Shown: positions 12,176-24,258, counted from the stretch's first letter. The stretch: 64,000 nt of DNA from Sisyra terminalis (GCA_958496175.1 OY292279.1:5084001-5148000), one strand, 5' to 3'. Numbers and translations are program-made. The notes: generated by a model not told the origin, from the letters alone.

Positions 12176-12248
12176 ATTTTCCCATATAAATCCTGCAAAT
12201 GGCTCACATGTTTCATCAGAAAAATCTGAAGACTTCAGTGCAAATAAG
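12176..12248 (+). CDS. Candidate 73-bp internal exon of an unidentified gene
   Basis: A run of T ending TTTTTTTTTTTGCAG at 12175 is followed by 73 bp and then AAG|GTAAGTG, a near-consensus 5' splice site at 12249. Of the three forward frames only one is open. With one leading base completing a split codon it reads 24 residues, FSHINPANGSHVSSEKSEDF then SANK, so the upstream intron would be phase 2 and the downstream one phase 0. The peptide is hydrophilic and Ser-rich, like a disordered linker. I do not recognise the protein. The segment is single-copy in the window and free of transposon signatures. It supports reading the window as intron of a plus-strand gene, but a chance acceptor-donor pair is possible. 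It has no start codon and no partner exon nearby. Confidence 0.45.
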
Positions 12249-12914
12249 GTAAGTGTCTTTATTTATTTTAATTTAAAATAACTGAGATAAGAATGATGCA
12301 ACATTGAAAAAAATTTCCGAGATACTTTACTAGCTGGCACTTATATTTCAATACTTCTTACTGAGTAATATTATGGATCAATTTATTAGAAAGATAGAAA
12401 GATAGATTGATTTTTTCTCAACAAAAAATGCTTATGCGTGATGGTGTGATTTTAATTTTTATTGTTACAAAGGTAACAGGTGGACACAAGGATTTAATTG
12501 TTGAAAATTCGATTTCATTTATAAATAATTAGCTAGATTTTTTAGTCAAGAATTAACTTTTAATTAACTGCTAAGTTATAATTGTTGGTAAGATTTTTAC
12601 CGAAAAACTATACTACATACGAATTGATAGTTATGTACATATTGCATGATATCCAAACTCCATACGTAACTATACTGAAACAAAATTGGAAAATTCTTTG
12701 GTCTTTTTCAAGTATTATGAGAGCCAAGTATTATGCGTTTTGGTACTTACATTTTAATGCCACTTGAGTCTTAATATTATGTGCTTATTTATCAATAAGA
12801 AAAATTAATCAAATCTTTCTTATTTCGGTAAAAGCTCTGTATATGTCCTATAGTGTTAACTAGTTTTTTATCGCTATCAAAGCTTCAAATTCCCGACCTA
12901 GTAGAACAGCTGTT
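12249..12914. other. AT-rich, no gene seen
   Basis: Sequence downstream of the candidate donor. Only short incidental frames are present and no repeat partner was recognised. Confidence 0.4.
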
Positions 12915-13987
12915 TAAGTATATACACTCATTAAGAAGTAAGTAGAAGTTTTTTTTATTATTAATTGATAGATTAAGTCTCAAACATGATTTTCACCAAA
13001 AAAATTCTTGACTTTTCCAAAAAAATTAATATTTCTTCATTATTACTTTTGAACCGTGTTAGATACAAATAAAATAATTATTATCAAAATATAAACTGAG
13101 GATATTTCCTATAAAAAAAGTTCTTTTCCGATTTTCTATAAATGCCATGATTTGGCCGGAAATTTATGTTGAAAGCGCTAGTGTCTTTTTGCATGAGATC
13201 AGATCATGCACTACATATTGCGAAAATTTTGATTTTTAACAAATGTATAAGTTTCTACTAAAAATCAAAATGGATCTTTGAAAGTGATAACTTATGCCAA
13301 AATTTCATTCATTTTGTAACTGTTTATTATTTTTGGAACTAAAAATTAAGGACGCTAAATGCAATTTTTCTATAATTTTCCCGTTTTTCAATAGCTATGT
13401 CTGAAGGAAAAATTACGTATTTTAATATCATCAACCATCACGAGAAATTCAACTTTAGGTTTTGTACTACAGTGTACTCTGCATAAAAATTGAAATTACA
13501 ATAAAAAATAGTAATACCAGCATCGTGGAAACCCTCAATTTAGCCTTATTTTTAATTTCTGTAAAAATCAATTAAAAAATCATAAGGACTTGAAATTTTT
13601 CGCAGATATAGTGTATATATTTCATCAAATCATCAATCTGCAATATTCCATCATGATATTAACGAAAATCAGAACTCGATAGAAAATTTTTGAGAAATTG
13701 TGAAAATTGTGGTAGTTTTGTATATATGTTGGAGCATTGTTGTTCTCTGCAAATAGCAAGCTTTTTTATAAGAATTAAATTTTCGGGAACCTTTCGTAAA
13801 AAAATAAAAAAACATTTTAAAAATGTTTTGTGCACCTGATAGCTGTGTCCTCATGAATGAAAATAAAATTGTTCTTTTCTTTCACTTCAAATTTTCCGGT
13901 GGTAAATTATTCGACAATCATTAAGGTTTGCAATAATGTTGTTCAACTGCATCTATGTTGGGAGGTTAAGATATAAGATTAACAGTT

Positions 13988-14460
13988 TTATTTTTTTTTC
14001 AAAGAAGTAGTACTATTTGTTGAGACACTTGTCTTTAATCCCTGCGTTATTAAGATGCAAGTTATTCCATTTATGGAAAAGCATTCCTTGGATTTATTTT
14101 TTTCCTTAAATATCTCCACAGCTTTGTCAATTCCCAAATTTGATTCTTTTTTTAAATAAATTGAAAATGGAATTATTTTCTTTGAAAAAAGAAAATAGGT
14201 AATCGAATCGCAGCTAGACAAACGATGTAAATAGAAATCATTTTTTTTACAAAATGATTTAGACTTTTGGGTGCAAAAATTTTCCTGTCTTTCTAGCACT
14301 CTTTCCCAATTTGAGAAAATTAATTTATTTTTCTATAGGTGCCAAAGTCGTCAATGCATTCAACATGTCAATATCTTCACATAAGATTACAGGAATCTTC
14401 TGTATTTCGTTGATTGCAGTTTTAATGCACTTACCACATATGTGCCATCCATACCATCGA
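13988..14460 (-). pseudogene. Coding-like minus-strand stretches, unknown protein
   Basis: Reading leftward from 14460, a ~45-codon open run includes GWHICGKCIKTAINEIQKIP and ends in a stop near 14332. A second 103-codon frame follows at 14299-13988 and contains KKESNLGIDKAVEIFKEKNK. The C-X2-C pair and the open run hint at a decayed element protein, and the position between old inverted repeats suggests it belonged to that element. Palindrome C interrupts it on the upstream side at 14469. I recognise no family, and AT-rich chance ORFs of this size are not rare. Confidence 0.25.
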
Positions 14461-14468
14461 TACGTATA

Positions 14469-15264
14469 TTAGGTTGATTTTTTTTTTGACTTTTTTTGGT
14501 CCCATCGTGAAATTTTGTTGGAAATACCAAAAAAAAAAATTTCCTGAAAGTTTGAGCCCTTAATATTAATTTTAAGTCCTCGACCAAGACGTGTAAAGAT
14601 TTCCCATTGAAAATACACGGAAACTTTGATTTTTTATTTTTAAATTTCTATACCTCAGCGGCATATCATGGAATCGCTTTTACCGAAGATGGTTTTTTCT
14701 CAAAATTAAACGCTCTACAAAAGTGCCTATTGCGACAAAGTCGTAACTCACACCGGTGAGGTAGGACGGGCCACTGAACCTGATTTTTCCATAAAATTCG
14801 CGTTTTTTTTGCATTTATCTCGTAAATAACAAGAGCTAAGGAAAAATTATAAATGAACAACTTGTAGAGAATTTGATTTCCTACAAAAAAGTTCCTGTAG
14901 ACCAAATCGCGAAGATCAATATTAAACGAGATATTTAGCCTTGAATTTTATGGAAAAATCAGGTTTAGTGGCCCATACTACCTCACCGGTGTGAGCTACG
15001 ACTTTGTCGCAATGGACACTTTTATAGAGCGTCTAATTCTGAGAAAAAACCATCTTCGGTAAAAGCGATCCCATGAAATGCCGCTGAGATATAGAAATTT
15101 AAAAATAAAAAATCAGAGTTTCCGTGTATTTTCAATGGGAAATCTTTACACGTCTTGGTCGAGGACTTAAAATTAATATTAAGGGCTTAAACTTTCAGGG
15201 AATTTTTTTTTTTGGTATTTCCAACAAAATATCACGATGGGACCAAAAAAAAAAATTACCCTAA
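14469..15264. mobile_element. Palindromic element family C
   Basis: The left arm (14469 to about 14865) and right arm (about 14880-15264) are inverted copies at high identity. Ends are TTAGGTTGA and TTACCCTAA, followed inward by GGTCCCATCGTG. Inner blocks are GAGCCCTTAATATTAATTTT (14554-), ACGTGTAAAGATTTCCCATT, AACGCTCTACAAAAGTGCC and CTCACACCGGTGAGGTAG. No ORF of meaning and no clear target duplication. It shares its block order with families B, D and E. Confidence 0.8.
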
Positions 15265-16175
15265 TGTATGTATTAGAAATGAAAAAATTACCACCATACT
15301 ATTTATTTTCTAAAACGTTATGAAATACATTTTCATTGTTATGTTAACATCTTAAATGTTTAAAATGCTGCCAAAAGTTTGAACAAATTCAAAATATTTT
15401 TAAATTTTAATTTTCAATCTCTTGGACTCGAGATTACAATGAATCTTGATATTTTTAGAATATTTCCATTGATAAGGAAAAAAAAGAACTATTATAATTA
15501 TCATTGGTGATTTTTCACTGAGAAAATTCAATTTTAATGACTCCAACTAAAAATTACTAGATATCTACTGAATCTTATAAAATTTTATGATTAAAAATTC
15601 AATGTCTAAGAAAGTATTTCTCATCCGATAATTAGTTTTTGCTAATAAGGTTATCATTTGACGAACTCTTTGATATCTTATTAAATAAGAGTTAAATTTT
15701 TCAATATTTCACACGGAAAATTACTAAAGACCACATATGATAATATAGCCCGCAAATAAATAAATCATATGGCTTCTAATTTTTCTTAAAATGCTAATAA
15801 GTTTCAGAAATACCAATAAAAATGTAAAACCATTTTCGAAAGTATAAATTTGTATAAGTTTTCAACCATCATTTTTATGTTAACTATGACACATAGAGGA
15901 AATTATTAAAGATCCTTTTTTGTAGGAAATTTCCTCAGCTATCATTTTGATAATAACTATTTTATATGTATCTAGCACGGTTCAAAAGATATAATGATTT
16001 TTTTTTTTGGAAAAGCCAATTTAGGGGGAGATAACACGTGGTGCTTCTCGGTGACCAATTTTTGGGTTGAAAACATGTTTGGGACCTAAACTATCAGTTC
16101 ATAAAAAAATTGGTTTCTAAATAGTTTTTGGGAGTTCACTAATAAATTTCACTTCTACGACTACTAAAGGTATAC

Positions 16176-17437
16176 TTATATAAAGTATGGAAGGATAAAG
16201 ATAAAAGTAGAAGAATAAGGATAAGGATGTATAAGAATAGGATAAGGATAAGTAAAGAATAAGGTTGAAAAATTAATAAATCTCCGATTAGTTTTTCTTA
16301 AAAACGTCTAGAAATACTTTGATTTCTATCAGTTAATGTAGTCCTCAGATTTGTTGAGCATTTTTGTAAGTTCCTGTTATCTTTATTTTGGCTACTGGTA
16401 GCATTTATGGAAATCATCTCATGTCTTCTTCCTTGAAATAATTATTTTTATGTTAGTGAAAAAAGTACAAAGGAAATATGGGTATTTAAGTATTAAATTA
16501 TTATCCGTGAATATTAGATGTGTTCACTGAAATCGTTGCAATTTTTTATATAGAAGATTAGAAATTCATCCATGTTCTCGTAATTACTTTGCATGAAATA
16601 TTATAAATTTTGGGGAATTCCAGTTAATTGCAAATGGATTGAGATCTTCAGATCTACTTAAGCCATCAAGGTATAAAATTCCATCTTGTCATGGCGGGAA
16701 TTTTAAATAAAAATTCAAACAATTCATTTGCGTCAATCCGATTTAATTAGCTCTGTTAACTGGCAGTAATGGTACTATGGTTCACCACTGAGATAGATGC
16801 TAATTTGTCGAACAATTTCTCGTCTGTCAGATGGCAACTTCCAAGCGAACGCTGGCAAGTTTCCAAGGTCCATAAAACACGATTGACCAGCAAAATGAAC
16901 AAAACAAATTCCTGACACTAATTAGTAATTGTATGCTAGTAATAATATGATCTATTCCGAAAACATTCTTCAGTCATTAGCATCATTTCGTTTGCAATAA
17001 GCAAATCAAATTACGCCACTAGTATGCAAAGTTTCACTCGAAAAATTTGTCCAAAATATTAATTACGCTAGATTGCCGTGCTGGTCCAGTTGGGGTGCAA
17101 TGGTAATTAGGCCCGGAAATTCCGATCTTAGTTCCGATAGGATGGTCAAATGAGAGAATCTCTACCGCTCTTCCTTTCTCGTAAGTAGCGACTGGTTGGT
17201 GAAATGTTAATCACCCCTTCGGGGTGACTATCAGGGACGTAGAAACTTTTTGAGAAAATTGGAAGAGATAAAGTTGAAATCTTAAATATTCGGTTCGGTG
17301 TGAAATGCGTAATTATCAAGACGAGACTGAATGGTCATTTTGTTGAGTTTGGCTCCAGACAAATGGACCTATGAGTTGTTTAACATTAGAGATGTGATTT
17401 ATAGTTTCATCTTATGATAATTTTTTTTTGTATTTTA
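16176..17437. other. Mostly single-copy; GC-richer island
   Basis: Begins with a degenerate AAGGATAAG-type repeat (16188-16265). From about 16670 to 17240 the sequence is clearly less AT-rich, unrepeated in the window and without a long ORF; it includes a CACCCCTTCGGGGTG palindrome (17211-17225). This looks like a candidate conserved non-coding segment, but conservation cannot be judged from one sequence. Confidence 0.35.
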
Positions 17438-19144
17438 ACTAGCTGATGTCTATGGTGTTATTATTTTCTTTTGAAATTTGCATATAATTATAAGATGTAT
17501 ATATCGCAAATTTTGTATTCTTACGAAAAACGTATTCGAATCTAAGAATTCATATTTTAACGCCGTTAACCAGGCACACTTTATCAAGTTTTTCTATGTG
17601 TTATCACATTACTTTCCAACCCCATTTCACCCTGTTAGGGGACAAATTTTTAAAAATCTATCCTTATCGGATGCTTACACCATTTTTCACTCTCTTAGGG
17701 GAGAAATTATCAAAAAATCCTTTCTTATTATATATCTTCATCGTATGAGAAAAACACTTTCTAAATTTCATCGACACAAATATGCATTTATATTGGAAAA
17801 TACCATGTAAAACGAAAAAAATTATGAACTTTATTTTGATTATCATGACTAAAAAGCAATTCAATTTTGCACATTTGGACGTTGTACATACAAAACTGTT
17901 GGAAATTGATAGAAAGCGTGGAAGGAAATTCGAATATTTTATTTATTTTCAATAACAATAATTGATTTTCAAATTTTTCTAAATACCGAAGAAAAGTTAG
18001 TTTGGAAGATTTTATATTTTGATTGATAATGAAATATGTGACCAAAAATTGCTCCTTAACTGCTTTTCAGCAGAATATATAATTGCTCCAGGTCACAATC
18101 ATTGGTTGATAAAAATTAGATTTTCTAAAGTTTAATTGTTGAAAAACAAGCAAAAATTAAAAACCGCCTCATTGGTATTTGGTATAAGTACCTACAACAT
18201 ACTTATTAACTGAAATGGCGTTATTTAAAATGCTGTAGTTAAAGTGATATAACAAATACAGAAACTTATTATTAATTACTTATTTATTTATTAATTAGAC
18301 TTATTAAATTCAAAATTTCGATTTTCGATTAACTCCATTTTTTCATACAAACTTAGTCACTCCTTTTACACTTTTAGGGTAGGAAGTTTCAAAAAAAAAA
18401 AATCTTATTAGATGTATACTTCTTATAAGGAATACATCGAATATTAAAATTTCATCAGTCAGAGGGGATATATAAATACAGGATTTTATGTATGCACGGT
18501 TTTAAAAACGTATCTACTTTAAGTTCTATTATTTTTACTACTACTATTACTTTTTTTATTAATATTTCCTTAATGAGCAACTTTAAGGGTCTATTTACAA
18601 TAATTTTTAAAAAAAATTACTGTAAGATGCAAACCCACGTCTTTTTAATTAGGTGATCAGAAGATCAGATACGTAAGCCATTACACTATTAACATCAACT
18701 ATGTGTTTTATATATATAAAGGTTTATATTTCAAAAAGGCAATTTTTTAAAATTGTAATTGAATTTACTGTGCTTTTTATCAGTTCAACTAAAAACATTT
18801 TTACTAATAATTTTCTAACTTTAAATTACCTTTCTAATGATATTTAACTCGCTTATCTTAAGTAAAAATTTTTGTTTTCATCCTTAAGGAAAATCTTCCC
18901 TTATTATTTTTTTGGAATGATAAGTAGCCTTTAGTCTGCGGAAAATTGTGTTGTATCTTAATACCAAATGTCATTAAATTAGGTTGTTCCGTTTTTTAGT
19001 TAAATCGGGACACACAGACAGACAGACAAAAATTTTATAAATGTTAAATTTAAAATAAGGGCTTCAAGAAACAAATATTTACCCTAAAATAGAGTTCAAA
19101 ATCGAAATGTACACAGGCGTAAATATTTTATATATTAGTATAGA
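17438..19144 (-). mobile_element. Non-autonomous Helitron, minus strand
   Basis: Read on the minus strand it starts TCTATACTAATATATAAA at 19144 and ends ...ATCAGCTAGT at 17438, inserted between A and T as Helitrons do. Much of it aligns with the plus-strand Helitron at 41002-42006: the TAATTAATAAATAAATAATT stretch, the TTATACCAAATACC stretch, and a tRNA-like segment. It lacks the subterminal 3' hairpin of that copy, where the sequence jumps from ATAGACATC directly to AGCTAGT. Internal CCCCTAAGAGAGTGAAA-like units repeat (17625-17720). No Rep/helicase ORF is present. The 110-codon frame at 17478-17810 is incidental. Confidence 0.7.
18603..18690 (-). ncRNA. tRNA-derived segment with Pol III boxes (in Helitron)
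   Basis: On the minus strand an A-box-like TAGTGTAATGG (18688-18678) and a B-box-like GGGTTTGCATC (18636-18626) lie 40-50 bp apart, followed by a T run (18617-18609). Acceptor and T stems do not pair properly, so it is not a functional tRNA. A homologous segment sits in the Helitron at 41206-41290. Confidence 0.5.
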
Positions 19145-19152
19145 TATAGATT

Positions 19153-20546
19153 AGGGTGGGTCAAAAAAATCGATTACTTTTTTTACAAGTGACACGAAAA
19201 AATTGGTTGCTGGACACCTTAAAAAAAAATCTCTCCAAGTATGAGCTCTTAATTTTAATAGGAAGATCCTCCGCATCGCAGTTTTGTATTTTTTTCTCAG
19301 TCCAATAGAAAAAAATTCATACCTCATCATTTATCGATTGTACAGAAAAATGTTCTGAAAGAATTTTTTAGGAAATTTATTGCTCTACAAAAAAGGTATC
19401 TGATATTTTTTCCGTAAGCCTCATCATTTGAAAGATATTAAGGATTTAATTTTGATTATTTTAAGACAAATTTCATTTTTGTTTATGAATTTCATAACTC
19501 GACAATAAATGACTCTTATACAATGCGCAAAACAAATTTTTGTTGGAAATTAACTGCTCTATAAAAATGGTTTCCTATGCTTTGGCGATTAAATTAACCG
19601 TTCAAAAGGTATTCATCATCAAACTTTCATGTGTAAGGGTTTTTAAAGCTTTTAATGAGATACTCGTAAAATTTCAATTTAATTTATTATTTTTGAGAAA
19701 ATTTACACGAATTTTAGTAATTATCAACTGAGAAACTTTAAAATATTATTCAAGTTTTTTTTTTTATACTGAAATATATCATAATATATGTATGAATATA
19801 ATATATGTAATGAAATATATATAAATATGTAATATATGTAATGAAAACTTTATTTTTTTATTAATAAATATTTAACTAAGCGATAAATAATGTATAATAT
19901 TTTTTTTTAAATGGAGACAAATATACTTAAGCATAAAAAAAACTTGGAAAATATTTTGAAGTTTCTCAGTTGATAAAAACTAAAATTCGTGTAAATTGTC
20001 TCAAAAACTATAAATTAAATTGAAATTTTTTGAATATCTCATCAAAAACTTTTAAAACCCGTACACATGAAAGTTTGATGATGAATATCTTTTAAAGGGT
20101 TAATTTAAATGCCAAAACAAAAGAAACCATTTTTATAGAGCAGTTAATTTCCAACAAAAATTTGTATTGGGTATTGTATAAGATTCATTTATTGTCGAGT
20201 TATGAAATTCATAAACAAAAATGAAATTTGTCTTAAAATAATCAAAATTAAATCTTTAATATCTTTCAAATAGTGAGGCTTACGGAAAAAATATGAGATA
20301 CCTTTTTTGTAGAGCATTAAATTTCCTAAGAAAAATTTTCAGAACATTTTTCTATTCAATCGATAAATGATGAGGTATGATTTTTTTCTATTGGACTGAG
20401 AAAAAAATACAAAACTGCGATGCGGAGGATTTTCCTATTAAAATTAAGAGCTCATACTTGGTGAGAATTTTTTTAATGTGTCTAGCAACCCATTTTTCCG
20501 TGTCACTTGTAAAAAAAAAATAATCGACTTTTTTGACCCACACTTA
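19153..20546. mobile_element. Palindromic element family D
   Basis: Inverted arms (about 19153-19740 and 19960-20546) flank a very AT-rich centre. Ends are AGGGTGGGTCAAAAAAATCG and the complement of AGTGTGGGTC. The 8-mer TATAGATT occurs at 19145-19152 and again at 20547-20554, a probable 8-bp target duplication (two extra bases, TA, lie inside the right copy). Inner blocks include GAGCTCTTAATTTTAATAGG, CCGCATCGCAGTTTTG and TTGCTCTACAAAAAAGGTAT. The left end lies within 8 bp of the Helitron terminus at 19144. No coding capacity seen. Confidence 0.82.
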
Positions 20547-22332
20547 TATAGATTGACTACTTGTTTCTCCAATAAGATATGTACTTTTATATGTGAGCAG
20601 CTAATTTTTTTTTATTGTTTTCGAAGGGTGGAAAACCAGGGTTTTTGTGGTTCAAGTTTAGATCTTTAAAGGCAGAAAAATATAATTGTAAATTAATCCA
20701 AAGCAATTCGTATAAGTCACAAAAGTATCAAATATCACCGAAAGGGAAATAAAAAGTAACAATTCAATTAAATCGCATTAATTTTCTTAATCATAAGTGA
20801 GAGATATTGGACGGGAGTCTCTTCACATAATTACCTTCAAAACTGACCGGTTTTCTTTATAGTTAATGATTATGTAAGCAGACCATTTACAACTTTCTCC
20901 CTTAATGTTTCCATCTATGCATATTTCATGCCCATTTGAACGTACAAAACAACCGGCCACATTTTGGCCCACTGTCCGTTGATTTGGAAGAGTGACCCGT
21001 CGTTTATCACTCGTACACTTATTCGACTGACCCTTAACACTATAGCGATTCAATGATAATTGAATGCACATGTCCACAACGAACCTGGAATGACCCGGGT
21101 GTGACCTGGACGTGCGTTATTATAATTGAATCAAATTTACATCTCTTTATCGAAGGGTTTCGTAATAAATTATTTGTAAATTTCAGAGAGTTATGAGTAA
21201 CGAATTTTTGAAGATTTTTTTTCTTATTTTTCAACAAAAATTTTTTTTTTTTGAAACTACTTTTTTTAAAGGTTTACCTACGTAAATTAGGGACCATAAA
21301 ACGATAATGTTTTATAGGAATTTGGTTAGAGCGCCTCGTGTAATTGGCTTCTCGGTTTTCCAAGAATGATTGAAGTCCACGAGCATAAAGAAAATGAGTG
21401 ATAAAGAAAAATGAGTTACATATTATTCTTATCTATATTAATGCCCCGAGAACAATTATTATTGAACAACCTTGGATGTGTAACTTGGATAAAGTTGATA
21501 TGACAATACACGAGGCTTTAATTTCCATAATAACATCGTTTACGTACGTTTTTCACCGGGAGAAAAACATTTTTTTTTTCAAATATCAATGAGACATTCA
21601 ATTTTACTGTACACTGGTAGTTCCTTGAAAATTTAGTTCGAGGAAAGTTTAAAAAAATTATCACTTTAATGAAATAATTGGTGAGATAACGACTAAAAAA
21701 TTGGTCTCATTTTCTTTATGGTATATGTCAGTAAAGATAAATACTGCGCAATTTTTAGTCTTTGGAGTCTCTGAAAGTATTAGGAATTAAATGCGCCACA
21801 CAAACGAAGTCGTCGCTAATATCTACAATTTTATAAGAGATGAAAAAGTTATCCCAATAGACAAACATTGCACCCTAAGGTCGGCCACATATAGTACAGG
21901 TAATAATCTGTTAACAATTATAATCCCCCTAACCCGATGGTCAGGGGTTGTTGGAAAGGTGAAAGCCCTTATTGCTCATTTAACCCCATCCTATATTCTT
22001 GAATGCCAGTATCCATTATTTATATATTTACATGTGCATAAATTATGCACTTAATCCGTATGGATAAATACACCGAAGGGGCTTCCGCATATGCGTTTAT
22101 TTGTTTCGGACCAGACATTATAGAAATGGTGGATAACGTGAATTTGGTTGATTTATGGCCAAGTCGTTGTGTTTATATGCCATTATTGTTAATTGAAGAC
22201 GGATTGGTAATTTGACCCTTTTTTTCAAGTGACTTCCCGCCAAAACGGTTAAGATTTGATGGACGAAAGATGCATGAAATGTGCATTGTGTGCATCTTTT
22301 CATTGATTATTTTAAAAAAGTTATAATTTTAT
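20547..22332. other. Single-copy sequence with GC-richer islands
   Basis: Mostly unrepeated. The parts 20860-21120 and 21780-22300 are less AT-rich than the surroundings. Four TGACC hexamers lie at 20993, 21028, 21091 and 21102 (the last two 11 bp apart), the complement of nuclear-receptor half-sites. Short ORFs (20823-21077 minus, 21791-22054 plus) have no known domains. Possible regulatory or conserved non-coding DNA; unproven. Confidence 0.35.
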
Positions 22333-22587
22333 TGTGTATACAATATACAAGATATATTGTAGTCCAATTTATGTAGTATAATTTAATATAATAATATATA
22401 AAAATCATACCAAAATAAATTAGAACAGAAATTAAAAAAAAAAATATTTGTGACGTATTGCCCAGATACGTATTTCGATTGCCAAGCAATCTTCATCAGT
22501 GGTCATCCAGTAGTTTGGATCACTCCGTAACTGCTTTATAACTGTTCAAAGTCAGCGAAAAAATCTTATTTTGATTATAATTTTCAA
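22333..22587. mobile_element. Family F element, partial copy 1
   Basis: Has the left terminal part GTATACAATAT...GTAGTCCAATTTATGTAGT, the core CCCAGATACGTATTTCGATT GCCAAGCAATC, and the outer tail CTGTTCAAAGTCAGCGAAAA. The inverted right arm is deleted. Three other copies are at 25750, 51487 and 54466. Confidence 0.7.
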
Positions 22588-23350
22588 TTGAGGATAAAAG
22601 CTTTTAGTCTTAATTTAGATGATTTTGAATCATTGGTGTCCAGGATAGATTTCGCATTATTAGCAAGGAATTTTTGTACCTAGGGCCAATTTTCTTTAGG
22701 TTTTTCTGGAAATTTTCCTTCTACGAAATCATTTATGAGATCTTTTCTTTTGTAAAATTTTCATAATTTCAAAATTGGAAATGGCAAAGACTGATTACTC
22801 ATTTCTAGAGTTAGGAATAAATTTCTTCAAAAAAAAAAATGCTAACGCACCCCCTTCTCTGTCTCGTAAAAGTTCAGTACATTAATTTTCTAAAATTAGG
22901 CAAAAATGTCATCCAACTATTATCAATGCCAACCGTTCCTCTATTTCTAGTTGCTTATGTAACCACCGTTTAATCTTATCCTTCATAAAGGTTTCAGTCC
23001 TTTCCAAGGAAGAATACTACCCCAAAAGTTAAAAAATAAAAATTATTCTTAAAGATTCTAGCGATTTTTTTGAAAATTTTAGTCTATGAAAAAATATTTT
23101 GCAACTTTTGGTAAGCAATTCTTCTGTTTAGGATCTAAAAGCTAAAGAATTACCCTTATTTTCCCATAAGAGTTTATTGTATCAATTTCCTGAAACAGGA
23201 AGAAATTATACCAAAATGTTTTCAATGGTCATCCTTTTCCCATTTGTACTAGCTTGTGCTACCATTGCCCACATAAAATTCCCAGGCCTTCAAGGGAGTG
23301 ACATCATCGCTGGGAAACCACTGTTGTAATTAACTTCATTATACCTAGAT
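22588..23350. other. AT-rich; imperfect ~297-bp duplication
   Basis: A stretch at 22862-23000 aligns loosely with 23160-23275 (similar order of TTCTCGTAAAAGTTCAGTAC / TTTCCCATAAGAGTTTATTG, then CCAACTATT...GTAACCACCG / CATCCTTTTCC...CTACCATTGC). It suggests an old tandem duplication. No gene seen. Confidence 0.35.
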
Positions 23351-23512
23351 CAGTGTTCACCAAACTTTTTGACCTCACGGACCACCGAATTCATAATTTG
23401 AGTCCTGCAAACCACTAATAGGATTTTTTAAGAGTTATAATAATAAGTATATTCTATATTCCTCTGCGAACCAGCGAAATTTTTTCGTGGACCATCTCTT
23501 TGGCAACTGCTG
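23351..23512. mobile_element. Possible hAT-like MITE
   Basis: Left end CAGTGTTCACCAAACTTTTT and right-end complement CAGCAGTTGCCAAAGAGATG resemble hAT termini, with inner complementary parts (CACGGACCACCG / CGTGGACCATCT). No clean 8-bp target duplication is seen, so it is old or misdelimited. Confidence 0.5.
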
Positions 23513-24034
23513 AACAATAGAGTATAATTAAGAAGCGAAAATTAGATTTAACAGTGTTTTACGTTCAAGTTGACAAGTTTTATATACTTTTATTCGTGCA
23601 TTTCACCAAAATGTTTCGGGTGTGGAAAAGGGTTGGCAAAAAAAATTTTTCCCTATTGAATCACTAAAATGAAGTTTGAAGTACCTCAAAACTTCAGCCT
23701 TCGGCTTATTGTGAACCCTAGAACCCTAGATTTTACCTATTGTAAGCCGAAAAAAGGGTATCGCAGGGTTTGTATGGGAAAACTACCCCCGTGGCTTTTC
23801 CAATTTAAACTTAGGGAATGGTTTTTATATTGAATAAAAAAAATGAGAAAAATTTTCAACTTTTTATCCTAAATATTTAAAAAAAAATATCTTTTATTTA
23901 AAATTGATGACCTACAATTTTTGCTTTCATTCTTAGGAGTAAAAGGCATGAAAAATATTTTTACTATGTAATTTTTTTTCTATTCAAAATGTATATGTAA
24001 CTCATCAAAATATTTATAAAAATTAAGAAATTGT
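23513..24034. other. AT-rich, no gene seen
   Basis: No coding region, no repeat partner recognised. Contains a short local repeat of CCCTAGA. Confidence 0.35.
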
Positions 24035-24258
24035 CTTTGAAAATTACTTTTTTTATGCAAAAATTCATTCAAATAATAATAATTTTTTATTAGATTTGAT
24101 AATTGTACGGTAGGGTCATAGGGTGCATCTCACATAGCATAAGCAAGATAGTATACGATAGCTGCAATTGTAAGAATTGAATCCTACCATGCAATTATCA
24201 GAGCTAATAGATATATTATTATTTGAATTTTTTCATAAAAAAGTATTTTTTATGATAG
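24035..24258. repeat. Imperfect palindrome, ~75-bp arms
   Basis: TTTTTTATGCAAAAATTCAT...TTGATAATTGTACGGTAGG (24050-24118) is complementary, with mismatches, to CCTACCATGCAATTATCAGA...TTTTTTCATAAAAAAGTA (24183-24248). A ~65-bp loop separates the arms. MITE-like; no ORF. Confidence 0.6.

Larger units (their letters stand above)
12915..16175. mobile_element. Old long-TIR element carrying nested palindrome C
   Basis: The segment 12915-13115 is complementary to 15915-16175 with many mismatches. Matching blocks include TTTTGAACCGTGTTAGATAC (13056-) with GTATCTAGCACGGTTCAAAA (near 15969), and CTCAAACATGATTTTCACC with its counterpart around 16070. This implies ~200-bp diverged terminal inverted repeats about 3.2 kb apart. 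Between them lie palindrome C (14469-15264) and minus-strand open stretches (13988-14460). Exact ends are not determined. Confidence 0.5.

Noticed and set aside
14387..14587. Minus-strand exon ending ATGTG|GTAAGT near 14430
   Set aside because: The donor is good, but the upstream part runs into the terminus of palindrome C and no acceptor is visible.
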